A stretch of DNA of 23,625 bases from NCBI GenBank assembly GCA_003601795.1, contig PIXU01000184.1, forward strand, positions 1 through 23,625, written 5' to 3'. Of this stretch, positions 16,732 to 23,625 are shown in pieces (position 1 is the stretch's first letter; every line of letters begins with the position of its first letter). The DNA is from Candidatus Methanophagales archaeon (lineage in GTDB: Archaea > Halobacteriota > Syntropharchaeia > Alkanophagales > Methanospirareceae). A model generated the notes under the pieces. That model had not been told where the DNA came from. It saw only the letters and a program-made list of their open reading frames with translations, and made no database searches. A program made the translations under genes and the position numbers.

Positions 16732-17393
16732 ACTGATCTACGGGCGGAGGCGAATTGGTAAAACTGAGCTCATAAAGAAGTTTATAGAAAAAAAAAAGGC
16801 TTTCTATTTCCTGTGCGAGAAGAATAAAATCGAAGTGGAGTCAGAAAGATTCTTGGAGCGATTCAACAGGAATTTTGACGTCTTCATAGAAGCAAGAAAC
16901 CTGGAGGATTTCTTTGAAAAAATAAGCACACGATTTAAAAATGAGCGAATAATCGTTGCGATAGATTTCACTTCTGGCTGAAATTTGTTCACCGGTACAA
17001 AGAAGAGATAGAGCTTGGTACAATGGAGTTCTCTGCGATTGCAAAAGAGTTCAATAGGTATGTAGGAGTAGTGTTTGAGGATTTGGCAAAGGAGTTTGTT
17101 ATAAAGAAGAGTTTCAATCTGCCTTTCCAGTTCAACGAGCATACGAAGCAAATAGCTTTTTTGAGGTTAAATGGCACGAGTTTGAACGAGAAGAAGAAGC
17201 AAAGGGGATTATTGAAAAGCTAAAAGAAAAATCCGCGTTCGTCAATTGGTTTAATAATACGAGACGGGAATATTTTGGGATAATTGCGAAGAAGATAGGA
17301 GCGGAGGCGAAAGAAGCATTAAGAAATGAGGGGTGCTTAGCGTTTGATATGGCAGGGCTAAAAAGCCCCCAAAAAAGCCGTCTAACACTTTAA
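16732..17393 (+). pseudogene. Decayed archaeal AAA ATPase (ATPase_2 / DUF234 type)
   Basis: Three frames together spell a broken member of the archaeal ATPase family with an N-terminal AAA domain and a C-terminal DUF234-like nuclease-fold domain. Frame A reads IYGRRRIGKTELIKKFIEKK (Walker A) to NERIIVAID near 16969, where a Walker B would follow. The sequence then jumps, in another frame, to DRFHFWLKFVHRYKEEIELG and FNRYVGVVFEDLAKEF, the start of the C-terminal domain. A third frame continues with FFEVKWHEFEREE and EYFGIIAKKIGAEAKEALRN, ending at a TAA at 17391. Intact members are about 400-480 residues, so roughly 200 are missing from the middle, and the first 25 or so are missing from the front. 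At least two frame changes rule out function. Confidence 0.8.
17355..17368. terminator. GC hairpin at the end of the ATPase remnant
   Basis: GGGCT-AAAA-AGCCC forms a 5-bp stem with a four-base loop, followed by an A run. On the minus strand the A run reads as a T tract preceding the hairpin, so it is not a classical terminator in that direction. It lies between the ATPase remnant and the degraded minus-strand ORF. Confidence 0.3.
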
Positions 17394-17720
17394 GGTCTGC
17401 ACCAAAGCTGTATGTATCATACGGGTAGATATCGTGCATGAAGGTTCTTATGATGTGTATCTCAGGCGTCGGGTAGATATATCCATAAGTAATCGCTATT
17501 CTTCCCTTGCTCGTTTGTGACCGAAACCTTGTAAGCTCCTGAATAAGTTATTGCTTCCCGTCTATTAATGGTGAGTCCCTATCTTTTAGCTCGTATTTTA
17601 ATTTTTGGATTTGGGGTCCATAGTTCGTGACAACGAATATTTCGTGGCTGTATCCCTTCACTTGCGTTGCAGCCCAGTATCCCATTCCCCTGGCTTCACC
17701 ACTGCCTGTTATCAGAACAA
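17380..17720 (-). pseudogene. Degraded minus-strand ORF, possibly an exported beta-rich protein
   Basis: Successive minus-strand frames give sensible protein-like pieces: TGSGEARGMGYWAATQVKGY and HEIFVVTNYGPQIQKLKYEL (about 17702-17550), then in another frame EAITYSGAYKVSVTNEQGKN and SDYLWIYLP, then PTPEIHIIRTFMHDIYPYDT with YSFGADLKV down to about 17390. Stops and frame changes separate them. The middle part (YSGAYKVSVTNEQG) resembles an Ig-like beta-sandwich of archaeal surface proteins. I cannot name a family. No intact start or end is visible. Confidence 0.45.
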
Positions 17721-17910
17721 GATGCAAGGTTCAGTTCTGAGGTGGCGGCTAACCTTTCTCAGGTTGGATCTTCACCGACTGGTTATTATGGATTTTGCCC
17801 GGCACGCTCATTTTCTCTTGCCCCCTTTTTATCCCTTTTTAATATTCACTCTGATATTATCGGAAGTGAGAACCCAATAAAGGTTTTGGTTTCAAATTGC
17901 GAATTACGAA
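17721..17910. other. Spacer with no recognised gene
   Basis: Short open frames on both strands have neither starts with ribosome sites nor recognisable motifs. It may be the eroded 5' part of the minus-strand pseudogene just downstream of it on that strand. Confidence 0.4.
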
Positions 17911-17911
17911 A

Positions 17912-17953
17912 GTTTATATATACCCTTCTGTTTTATAAAAATTAAGGGGTGAT
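17912..17953 (+). promoter_or_regulatory. Promoter and ribosome binding site of the exported repeat protein
   Basis: GTTTATATATA at 17912-17922 is a strong archaeal TATA box. Transcription would begin near 17940-17945. AAGGGGTGAT at 17944-17953 is a good Shine-Dalgarno sequence, 8 nt before the ATG at 17962. The combination of a strong TATA box and a strong ribosome site is unlike the leaderless genes elsewhere in the window and suggests good expression. Confidence 0.65.
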
Positions 17954-17961
17954 TCGAAAGA

Positions 17962-18462
17962 ATGAGAACAAAAAAAGTAGGGGCAGTAATTGTTGCACTT
18001 CTATTAGTTGCTACTACTCTGGGTATAAATGTAGCGAGTGCAGGATCCATGTCGCCTTTTGACACAGCAAATCAAAATGCCTTTTTTGACGTGCCATATC
18101 CAACAAACGGTAAAATTACTCCGGGATTTAATCCACAATATGGTTTGCCAAGGGAATACCCTGCGGAATATTTCAAACCCAACCCGATATTTGATTGGAT
18201 GCGAACGGCTCCGAGGACAGGCTATCAGGGAACACCTAACGTGGTATTCGATTGGATGCGAACGGCTCCGAGGACAGGCTATCAGGGAACACCTAACGTG
18301 GTATTCGACTGGATGCGAACGGCTCCGAGGACAGGCTATCAGGGAACACCTAACGTGGTATTCGACTGGATGCGAACGTCCCCAGAGAACGCAGACTATT
18401 CAAAACCTGAAACTTGGCGAGGAATGGACCCATTTGGCAACTCGAACACTAAGGGCGATTAG
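17962..18462 (+). CDS. Small exported protein with tandem 19-residue repeats, unknown family
   Basis: The 166-residue protein opens with a clear Sec signal peptide: basic MRTKK, a hydrophobic core VGAVIVALLLVATTLGI, and a likely cleavage after ASA (near residue 27). The mature part has a 45-50 residue leader rich in Pro, Phe, Tyr and Asn. Then come three near-identical units of FDWMRTAPRTGYQGTPNVV and a fourth partial FDWMRT, and a short polar tail. There are no cysteines and no membrane anchor after the signal peptide, so it should be released or bound to the surface by contacts. The repeats are rich in Trp, Arg, Pro and Tyr. I recognise no family. The last 14 bases overlap the end of the transposase remnant on the other strand, so its C-terminus may have been altered by that insertion. 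It is the only apparently intact gene in the decayed segment. Confidence 0.8.
   Translation: MRTKKVGAVIVALLLVATTLGINVASAGSMSPFDTANQNAFFDVPYPTNGKITPGFNPQYGLPREYPAEYFKPNPIFDWMRTAPRTGYQGTPNVVFDWMRTAPRTGYQGTPNVVFDWMRTAPRTGYQGTPNVVFDWMRTSPENADYSKPETWRGMDPFGNSNTKGD
18190..18381 (+). repeat. 57-bp in-frame tandem repeat, three full copies plus a partial
   Basis: Units start at 18190, 18247, 18304 and 18361 (partial, about 18-21 bp). The full copies differ at one to three positions, chiefly in the Phe-Asp codons (TTTGAT, TTCGAT, TTCGAC). The length is a multiple of three, so copy number can change without a frameshift. Confidence 0.95.
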
Positions 18463-19340
18463 CATATCTTAAGAATACAAGGGAGATGGCATATCCTTTC
18501 AGTTTTTCTGCCAGTTTATTAGTTGTATGGGCTGACCAACAGTCAAGTGTAGCGTACAATCGATAATATTTATGCTCTTTTTTAAAAATATGGGGAAATC
18601 TGCAACCTCTTCGTGCGTTTTTCTCTCGTAGAACTTATGATACACCGCATGTTCGTGCACATCATAAGCGCATAGAAACTCAAACTTGCTTTTTATATTC
18701 TGCTTAGCCTCTACTTTTGGTTGCTCATTGCTATATGACTTCCCACCATAGTGTTTTACCGTAACGGTGCCCTTTTCATCGAAAGAAACAACCTTGCCCT
18801 TCCTTGGACGATTATTTTTGAGTTCCTCTTTCCGTTCTTTCTTGGATTGATAATAGGGGTCATTATTGGTCATCCACTTTTGAGCGTTCTTCAATCTGAT
18901 TTTATTCTTTTTGGGAATCCTTTTAATTGTGCTCCAACTTATCATATCCCCTCTTTCATTAAAATATCGCTGAAGTTTGGATTGGAGACCCAAATCAGCC
19001 GGTCTGGTATTTATTAGTGTTATAATCTTCTGTTCTTCTGTTTCTGTGTAAACCCTCGGTCTACCACTCCTTTTCTTCGTTTCGAGACTTTTTACCCCTT
19101 CATTGTTGAACCGATCAATCCACCGCAACACATAATTCCTATCACGTTTCAGTTCTTCCATTATCAGTGGAACAGAATACCCCTCTGACGACAGATCAAC
19201 CACTCTAACCTATCACGTATATTCCTGTCAGTGCTCTTAACTCGCTTGGAAATGAATGCTTTCTCTTCTGGTGTGAGTTCTCTAACAAAGCGAGAACTGT
19301 TCCCATGTAATTGCTTCATTTTGGACATCTCAAAAGAAAA
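18449..19340 (-). mobile_element. Truncated IS630-type insertion sequence remnant
   Basis: The transposase coding region can be followed over three frames, from an ATG at 19328 to a TAG at 18449. The upstream side has TTATATTTTAGGACACC near 19340-19356, a possible element end beside a TA dinucleotide, the target of this family. No matching inverted repeat is found at the 18450 side, where the transposase is cut before its third acidic residue. The element is therefore incomplete and cannot move by itself. Confidence 0.7.
18499..19203 (-). pseudogene. IS630-family transposase, frameshifted and truncated
   Basis: The main frame holds the winged HTH of IS630 transposases (LSSEGYSVPLIMEELKRDRN, then YVLRWIDRFNNEG and GRPRVYTETEE) and the first DDE segment KVVSFDEKGTVTVKHYG with its Asp. 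Upstream, a second frame supplies the true N-terminus (MSKMKQLHGNSSRFVRELTP), joined by a one-base change near 19205. Downstream, at A AAA AAG (18583-18577), a -1 shift leads to YYRLYATLDCWSAHTTNKLA, with the second catalytic Asp. That frame ends at 18449 after KGYAISLVFLRYANRP, before the usual PTYSPxLNPIE region with the catalytic Glu. The -1 site is a canonical slippery heptamer and may have been programmed. Even so, the front frameshift and the missing Glu mean it is inactive. Confidence 0.82.
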
Positions 19341-19367
19341 TAGGTGTCCTAAAATATAACTCTTTAC

Positions 19368-19601
19368 TTACGATGAGTTGTACTTAACATAAAACAAATT
19401 CTCCGTGGTTTTAACATATTTCCCTCCGCTTATGCTTGCGGTTACATCATAATACCCTTCAGGTGCATCCTCAGAGAGCGTAAAAGAATAGCCAATGCTG
19501 TATTCCCCGCCCCACAAAGTTATATGAATAGTGCTGCCAAAATCTTCTTGTAAAATGACTGAGCCGTCAGGTGCGATAAAGGTTACCGCTATTGGATTCA
19601 T
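19368..19601 (-). CDS. C-terminal half of the last Ig-like domain of the large surface protein
   Basis: This 77-codon frame starts at an ATG that overlaps the TGA of the large upstream ORF as ATGA. Its product (NPIAVTFIAPDGSVILQEDF to DAPEGYYDVTASISGGKYVK) is the second half of a macroglobulin/Ig-like beta domain whose first half, ITITSDKEEYSPGDTVNITS, ends the upstream ORF. The two halves form one normal domain if one base is skipped (-1). It is therefore probably not an independent protein; the split is a frameshift, a sequencing error, or a recoding site. It ends at a TAA near 19368, just beyond the IS630 remnant. Confidence 0.6.
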   Translation of the reverse strand: MNPIAVTFIAPDGSVILQEDFGSTIHITLWGGEYSIGYSFTLSEDAPEGYYDVTASISGGKYVKTTENLFYVKYNSS

Positions 19602-22600
19602 ATTATAATAGGCTCTTCTGGTGTAGCATGAACTTCAAACCTTGATGTGATGTTTACGGTATCTCCTGGCGAATACTCCTCTTTGTCTGAGGTTATCGTT
19701 ATCTTTAAGCCAGGTTTATTTGGCTGCATTAGTGGCTCTCCTTTAACCTTTATCAGACAGATATCACGGTCACCAGCACCGAGTGACTTCGTGTATCCAG
19801 CAAGGATGTAGCCACCATCTGAGGTCTGCTGGACAGAGTATGCTTCATCCCGGTCAGTACCCCCAAAGGTCTTGTTCCATTGCTCGTTTCCGTTTGAATC
19901 TGTTTTTACCAACCAGAAATCACAAGAACCAGCAGCATACGATCTCGTGAATCCAGCAAGGATGTAACCATTGTCTGTGGTTTGCTGAACTGAGTTTGCA
20001 AAATCATCACTAACGCCCCCAAAGGTCTTGTTCCATTGCTCGTTTCCATTGAAGTCAGTTTTCACCAGCCATCCATCCCAAGAACCAGCACCGTACGAGT
20101 TCGTATCCCCGGCAATGATGTAGCCACCATCTGAGGTCTGCTGGACAAAATTTGATGCGTCACCGCCTGCCCCTCCAAAGGAGTTATACCATTCTTGATT
20201 TCCATTGGAGTCAGTTTTCACTAACCATGCAGCCAAAGAACCCCCTCCATAAGAATGTGTAGAACCTACAAAAATATAACCGCCGTCTGAGGTCTGCTGG
20301 ACAGAATCTGCCCAGTCATTGTTTGTACCCCCAAAGGTCTTGTTCCACTCCTCATTCCCGTTGGAATCGGTCTTTACTAACCAAGCATTAACACAAGTAT
20401 GAGTAGTTGTACCCAAGAGGATATAGCCATCGTCAGCGGTCTGCTGAACTGAATTTGCAATTTCTAAGTCACTTCCTCCAAAGGTTTTCTCCCAAAGCTT
20501 GTTTCCGTTTGAATCTATTTTTACCAACCAGAAATCACAGGAACCAGCACCATACGATCCCGTAAGTCCTACAAGGATGTAACCACCGTCTGAGGTCTGC
20601 TGGACTGATGTTGCACGATCATCACCAGTACCCCCAAAGGTCTTCTCCCAAAGCTTGTTCCCATTTGAATCCGTTTTTACTAGCCACGCATCACAGGAAC
20701 CAGCACCATACGAGTTTGTAAATCCAGCAAGGATGTAGCCACCGTCTGAGGTCTGCTGGACAGAGTGGGCCTCATCCCAGCCGGTACCTCCAAAGGTCTT
20801 GTTCCATTCCTCTGTGACTTCTTCTGTCATTGGAGAAACCTCGTCAGCACCACTAAACACATACAATTTATCAGCAGACACAATGATCTCATTTGCTCCG
20901 CCGGGTATCAAATCAGAAACAATAGCAGTTCCTTTTGCACCTAATATATAGTTCCATATTTCGTTAAGTGCGTTGTCTAAAACGACAAGTCTTTTATCGT
21001 CTGTGCAAACAAGTATCTCCTGTTTTCCATCGCCATTAACGTCATTTATTGCCTTTACCGTTCCGCTGAGTCTACAACTATCAATCAAATTCAAGTTGTA
21101 ATCCAATACACGAAGTGTACCATCTCTATTTCCAATCACGATCTCCTTTTTGCCATCGCCGTTGATGTCCGCGATTGCCCATCCGCTCCATCCCTTATTT
21201 GCTGGTCCATTGTATATATCCACGATATTTCCATTTGCTGGGTTTAAAATATACACATCGTTAGGACCTGGATAATAGGGTTCATTCTGATTTCTGAAAC
21301 TAATGATTTCTGGATTTCCATCGTTATTTAGATCTGCTACACTACTATAAACGCTGTCCCAGCCAATCTCTTTTGTCCAAAGATTATTACCGTCCTTATC
21401 AAAAGCAAAGACATAGCTATGAAAGTCATCGGTTCCATGATCTGAGTTCCCATTGTGCGGTGCAAAAGTGCCTATTATAATTTCGCTATATCCATCGTTA
21501 TTTATGTCCGCAATCAAGTCTATCCATAGTTGTGGTCCGATATTGTAATGCCAAAGCTCGTTGCTTGTGGTGTAGTCATAAACGTAAACTCCACGTGGTT
21601 TTAATGTGTACCATGCATGAATAGTCGCTATTACTTCTTTACTTCCGTCATTATTCAGGTCTGCGCATTTCACGTCTATTCTATGGCTGTCGGAAGTGCT
21701 AATGGTTTTTAACAGGTTCCCGGCACCATCATAAAATAGGATTCTAAGCGGCTTGTTCACTCCCGGATATGGCACTGCCGGACTAATTCCCACAACTATT
21801 TCAGGAATATTATCTCCATCCATGTCCTCCAAATCCATTGAATTTACCTTCGCACCCGAGATCCCAGAATCTGTTGCGACATTATTGCTCCACGATAGAA
21901 CTCCATTTTTATCCATTGCACATACCCTATCTTCAAGTGCAGATACTAATTCAAGCTCACCATCTCCATTTATATCTCCGGTTAAAATCTTGCCTTTCTT
22001 TGGAGATGTCCAAACAACGTCAAAATTAGTTACTGATGTTTTCGATGGATACGGGTAAAAGCGAGTGTTGTTCAGGTCATAGCCGGAATGTAGCCAACCT
22101 TTTGGTTTTTCTGTTACCACTTTTACCCTTATTGCGGTAGCTGGGACATATATTTTAACCATTCCCTCTGCTTTCTCCCAATCTGCAATAACTAACCCAG
22201 ATTTAATAGCTTGCTCTATCATTGATGTGCTCCAATCTGCTAAATCGTTTCCGTCATTCCAGTGATTTTCTCCTACAACCCAATTAGTACCCGAAGCAAC
22301 ATTTGCAGCGCTTAACTCCCACATGCCAGCAACGACAATGTAATAAACTCCAGGCTTTGATGGAGCATTTAGGTCCACATTTACGGTGTGTGCTTTGATA
22401 CCCGGAGCCTGATGTCCAGTAATACACCAATAACTAGACTCATGAGGACCCCAGTTAGAAGTGGCTACTATTGGGAAAATAGAACCTGGATGTCCTGTAT
22501 TTCTGACAGAAATATCGAAACTACCAGAAATTTTTTTAGCGGGGGATACAGTTATTTCTGGGTTGTTTGGATTTATATCTTGACCAGCTATGGTTCCCGA

Positions 22601-23625
22601 GACGACCTTTATAAAGCTATCCTTTGCATAATCATTTTCTGGACCTGATGGCGTTGTAGCATACACTTTTACATAATCATGATAAGATTTTCCTGCTGAG
22701 CCTGATGAACGTATCCCCAAGAATATCTTCTTCTCTTGCAGTACAGTTTCATTAATCTTTTTCTCGGATGTGTAAATCAATTCATTGTCAACATAGAATT
22801 TCACAATCCTATCACTTCCTACTGCAATCTTAAAGTTATGCCATGCATCTGTATAATCATCTGCATTAAGCCAACTAACGCTTTCCCAGGTTCCTTCTTC
22901 AGTATAGAGCCCGATAATAAAGTATGCGTGCCTCCTCTTTTCTTCAGGTGTTGCCCAACACGCATCACCATCATATTCTATGCCAAATATAACCCCCATT
23001 GGATAATCTTCAGAGGGGCATACACCCTCTCTCGTAGGCGTATTCTCTCTTGTTAAACCGATTACTGGCGAATTCCAGCATCCAGCGACATTCGTAACCT
23101 TCAAATACATATCGGATTCCATTGTAAAACCGTTGGGGAACGAGAAAGTATCTTTTGATACAACTCCACTATTACACCAACCGTCTCCATTGTTATCAAA
23201 AACTCCGTCTCTTCCTTCTACGGATGCCAAAACACGTGGAGAAGGAGAACCAAAAGGAATCCAGTTATTGAGGTTAAGTTCACTGAAATTGTCTTCAAAA
23301 ATGACTTCTGAAATTTTATTAATTGTAATCTCCTTCGCCGTTGAATTCGTTAAGCCATCGTTGTCTGTAACCGTTAAAACTACATTGTATTTCCCCGGCA
23401 TTGTATAGGTGTGATTGACGATTACCTCTGTTCCATTCGTCCCATCCCCAAAGTCCCATTCATAGCTTACAATCAAGCCATCTGAGTCGTAGCTTAGCGA
23501 TGCGTTGAATGTAACTCTCTGATTCACGAAAATCTTAGATGGCGTGAAGTTGAAAATAGGTGTTGGTTTTCTACTCAATACATTTATCATTATTGTAGCG
23601 TTAGCTGTCTCGCCCTCGCTATCAC
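19598..23625 (-). CDS. Large surface/exported multi-domain protein: PKD, concanavalin-like, FG-GAP and propeller repeats (5'-truncated)
   Basis: The frame is open through the right edge; DSEGETANATIMINVLS at the edge is the end of an earlier PKD-like domain, so the ATG at 23590 is internal. At least 1,342 residues are present. In order: one PKD domain (SYDSDGLIVSYEWDFGDGT); a concanavalin-like domain (from VIFEDNFSELNLNNW to SYHDYVKVYAT, about 23320-22650); a CARDB-like beta region (about 22640-22120); seven FG-GAP-like calcium loops of the form ADINGDGKKEIV (about 22060-20880); and seven blades of about 50 residues, WNKTFGG..D.A.SVQQTSDG followed by GYILAG and SYGAGSCD.WLVKTDSNGN (about 20815-19740). 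The last domain is Ig-like and broken. The repeats suggest two consecutive seven-bladed propellers. Such proteins are exported and act in adhesion or cell-surface binding; ligand and anchor are unknown. The signal peptide lies outside the window. Confidence 0.9.
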   Translation of the reverse strand, partial: DSEGETANATIMINVLSRKPTPIFNFTPSKIFVNQRVTFNASLSYDSDGLIVSYEWDFGDGTNGTEVIVNHTYTMPGKYNVVLTVTDNDGLTNSTAKEITINKISEVIFEDNFSELNLNNWIPFGSPSPRVLASVEGRDGVFDNNGDGWCNSGVVSKDTFSFPNGFTMESDMYLKVTNVAGCWNSPVIGLTRENTPTREGVCPSEDYPMGVIFGIEYDGDACWATPEEKRRHAYFIIGLYTEEGTWESVSWLNADDYTDAWHNFKIAVGSDRIVKFYVDNELIYTSEKKINETVLQEKKIFLGIRSSGSAGKSYHDYVKVYATTPSGPENDYAKDSFIKVVSGTIAGQDINPNNPEITVSPAKKISGSFDISVRNTGHPGSIFPIVATSNWGPHESSYWCITGHQAPGIKAHTVNVDLNAPSKPGVYYIVVAGMWELSAANVASGTNWVVGENHWNDGNDLADWSTSMIEQAIKSGLVIADWEKAEGMVKIYVPATAIRVKVVTEKPKGWLHSGYDLNNTRFYPYPSKTSVTNFDVVWTSPKKGKILTGDINGDGELELVSALEDRVCAMDKNGVLSWSNNVATDSGISGAKVNSMDLEDMDGDNIPEIVVGISPAVPYPGVNKPLRILFYDGAGNLLKTISTSDSHRIDVKCADLNNDGSKEVIATIHAWYTLKPRGVYVYDYTTSNELWHYNIGPQLWIDLIADINNDGYSEIIIGTFAPHNGNSDHGTDDFHSYVFAFDKDGNNLWTKEIGWDSVYSSVADLNNDGNPEIISFRNQNEPYYPGPNDVYILNPANGNIVDIYNGPANKGWSGWAIADINGDGKKEIVIGNRDGTLRVLDYNLNLIDSCRLSGTVKAINDVNGDGKQEILVCTDDKRLVVLDNALNEIWNYILGAKGTAIVSDLIPGGANEIIVSADKLYVFSGADEVSPMTEEVTEEWNKTFGGTGWDEAHSVQQTSDGGYILAGFTNSYGAGSCDAWLVKTDSNGNKLWEKTFGGTGDDRATSVQQTSDGGYILVGLTGSYGAGSCDFWLVKIDSNGNKLWEKTFGGSDLEIANSVQQTADDGYILLGTTTHTCVNAWLVKTDSNGNEEWNKTFGGTNNDWADSVQQTSDGGYIFVGSTHSYGGGSLAAWLVKTDSNGNQEWYNSFGGAGGDASNFVQQTSDGGYIIAGDTNSYGAGSWDGWLVKTDFNGNEQWNKTFGGVSDDFANSVQQTTDNGYILAGFTRSYAAGSCDFWLVKTDSNGNEQWNKTFGGTDRDEAYSVQQTSDGGYILAGYTKSLGAGDRDICLIKVKGEPLMQPNKPGLKITITSDKEEYSPGDTVNITSRFEVHATPEEPIII
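19740..20815 (-). repeat. Seven tandem ~150-bp coding repeats (propeller blades)
   Basis: Each unit encodes an (E/K)(E/L/Q)W-x-x-(T/S)FGG opening, a VQQT(S/T/A)D-x-GYI core and a W-LVKTD-x-NGN end. The seven copies vary in the loops, and the third is a few residues shorter (TTHTCVNAW). The regular spacing and protein-level conservation show an internal domain repeat, not a CRISPR array. Confidence 0.92.

Noticed and set aside
16804..17177. Overlapping minus-strand ORFs of 60-115 codons
   Set aside because: They are antisense to the recognisable ATPase remnant on the plus strand and show no motif.
18038..18472. 144-codon plus-strand ORF in a second frame over the repeat gene
   Set aside because: It is long only because the 57-bp repeats keep every frame open; the other frame has the signal peptide and ribosome site.
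19740..20815. Regular repeats as a possible CRISPR array
   Set aside because: The periodicity is about 150 bp, all in one reading frame and conserved at the protein level; there are no short identical repeats with unique spacers.

Overview
The window looks like a chromosomal segment from an anaerobic euryarchaeon. The evidence is an archaeal-type PheS, an Lhr-type helicase, a tungsten aldehyde:ferredoxin oxidoreductase family enzyme, DUF373 and DUF63 membrane proteins (both mainly archaeal families), AT-rich TATA boxes placed about 26-29 nt before several start codons (leaderless transcripts), and secreted PKD / FG-GAP repeat proteins. A relative of the methanogens or of the ANME-type methane oxidisers would fit, but no lineage marker in the window proves this.

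Left part (1-14.3 kb) is mostly housekeeping. It starts with the 3' two thirds of purL. A small HTH regulator lies divergent to an aldehyde:ferredoxin oxidoreductase, followed by pheS, then a HEPN-type protein broken in two at an A6 run. A minus-strand cluster reads dCMP deaminase, chorismate synthase, acylphosphatase and a possible 44-codon ORF. Next come a DUF373 membrane protein, a possible one-helix small protein, an Lhr-family helicase, an N-terminal remnant of hypD, and a DUF63 membrane protein. These genes serve purine, aromatic amino acid and pyrimidine nucleotide synthesis, translation, and DNA or RNA metabolism. The AOR is the one clear energy or carbon enzyme.

Right part (14.4-23.6 kb) is different. 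It holds a subtilisin-like protease that appears to lack a signal peptide, then about 3.3 kb of decayed sequence. That stretch contains ORF scraps, an archaeal AAA ATPase (ATPase_2/DUF234 type) with an internal deletion and frameshifts, a degraded minus-strand ORF, and a truncated, frameshifted IS630-type transposase. Embedded in it is an apparently intact small exported protein made of near-perfect 57-bp repeats, with a good promoter, ribosome binding site and signal peptide. The window ends inside a very large minus-strand surface-type protein with a PKD domain, a concanavalin-like domain, seven FG-GAP-like calcium repeats, seven copies of a roughly 50-residue propeller blade, and a last Ig-like domain split by a frameshift.

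No tRNA, rRNA or CRISPR array was recognised. The most unusual items are the exported 19-residue repeat protein, the double seven-repeat surface protein, and the number of broken genes (hypD, HEPN, ATPase, transposase, last domain of the large protein).
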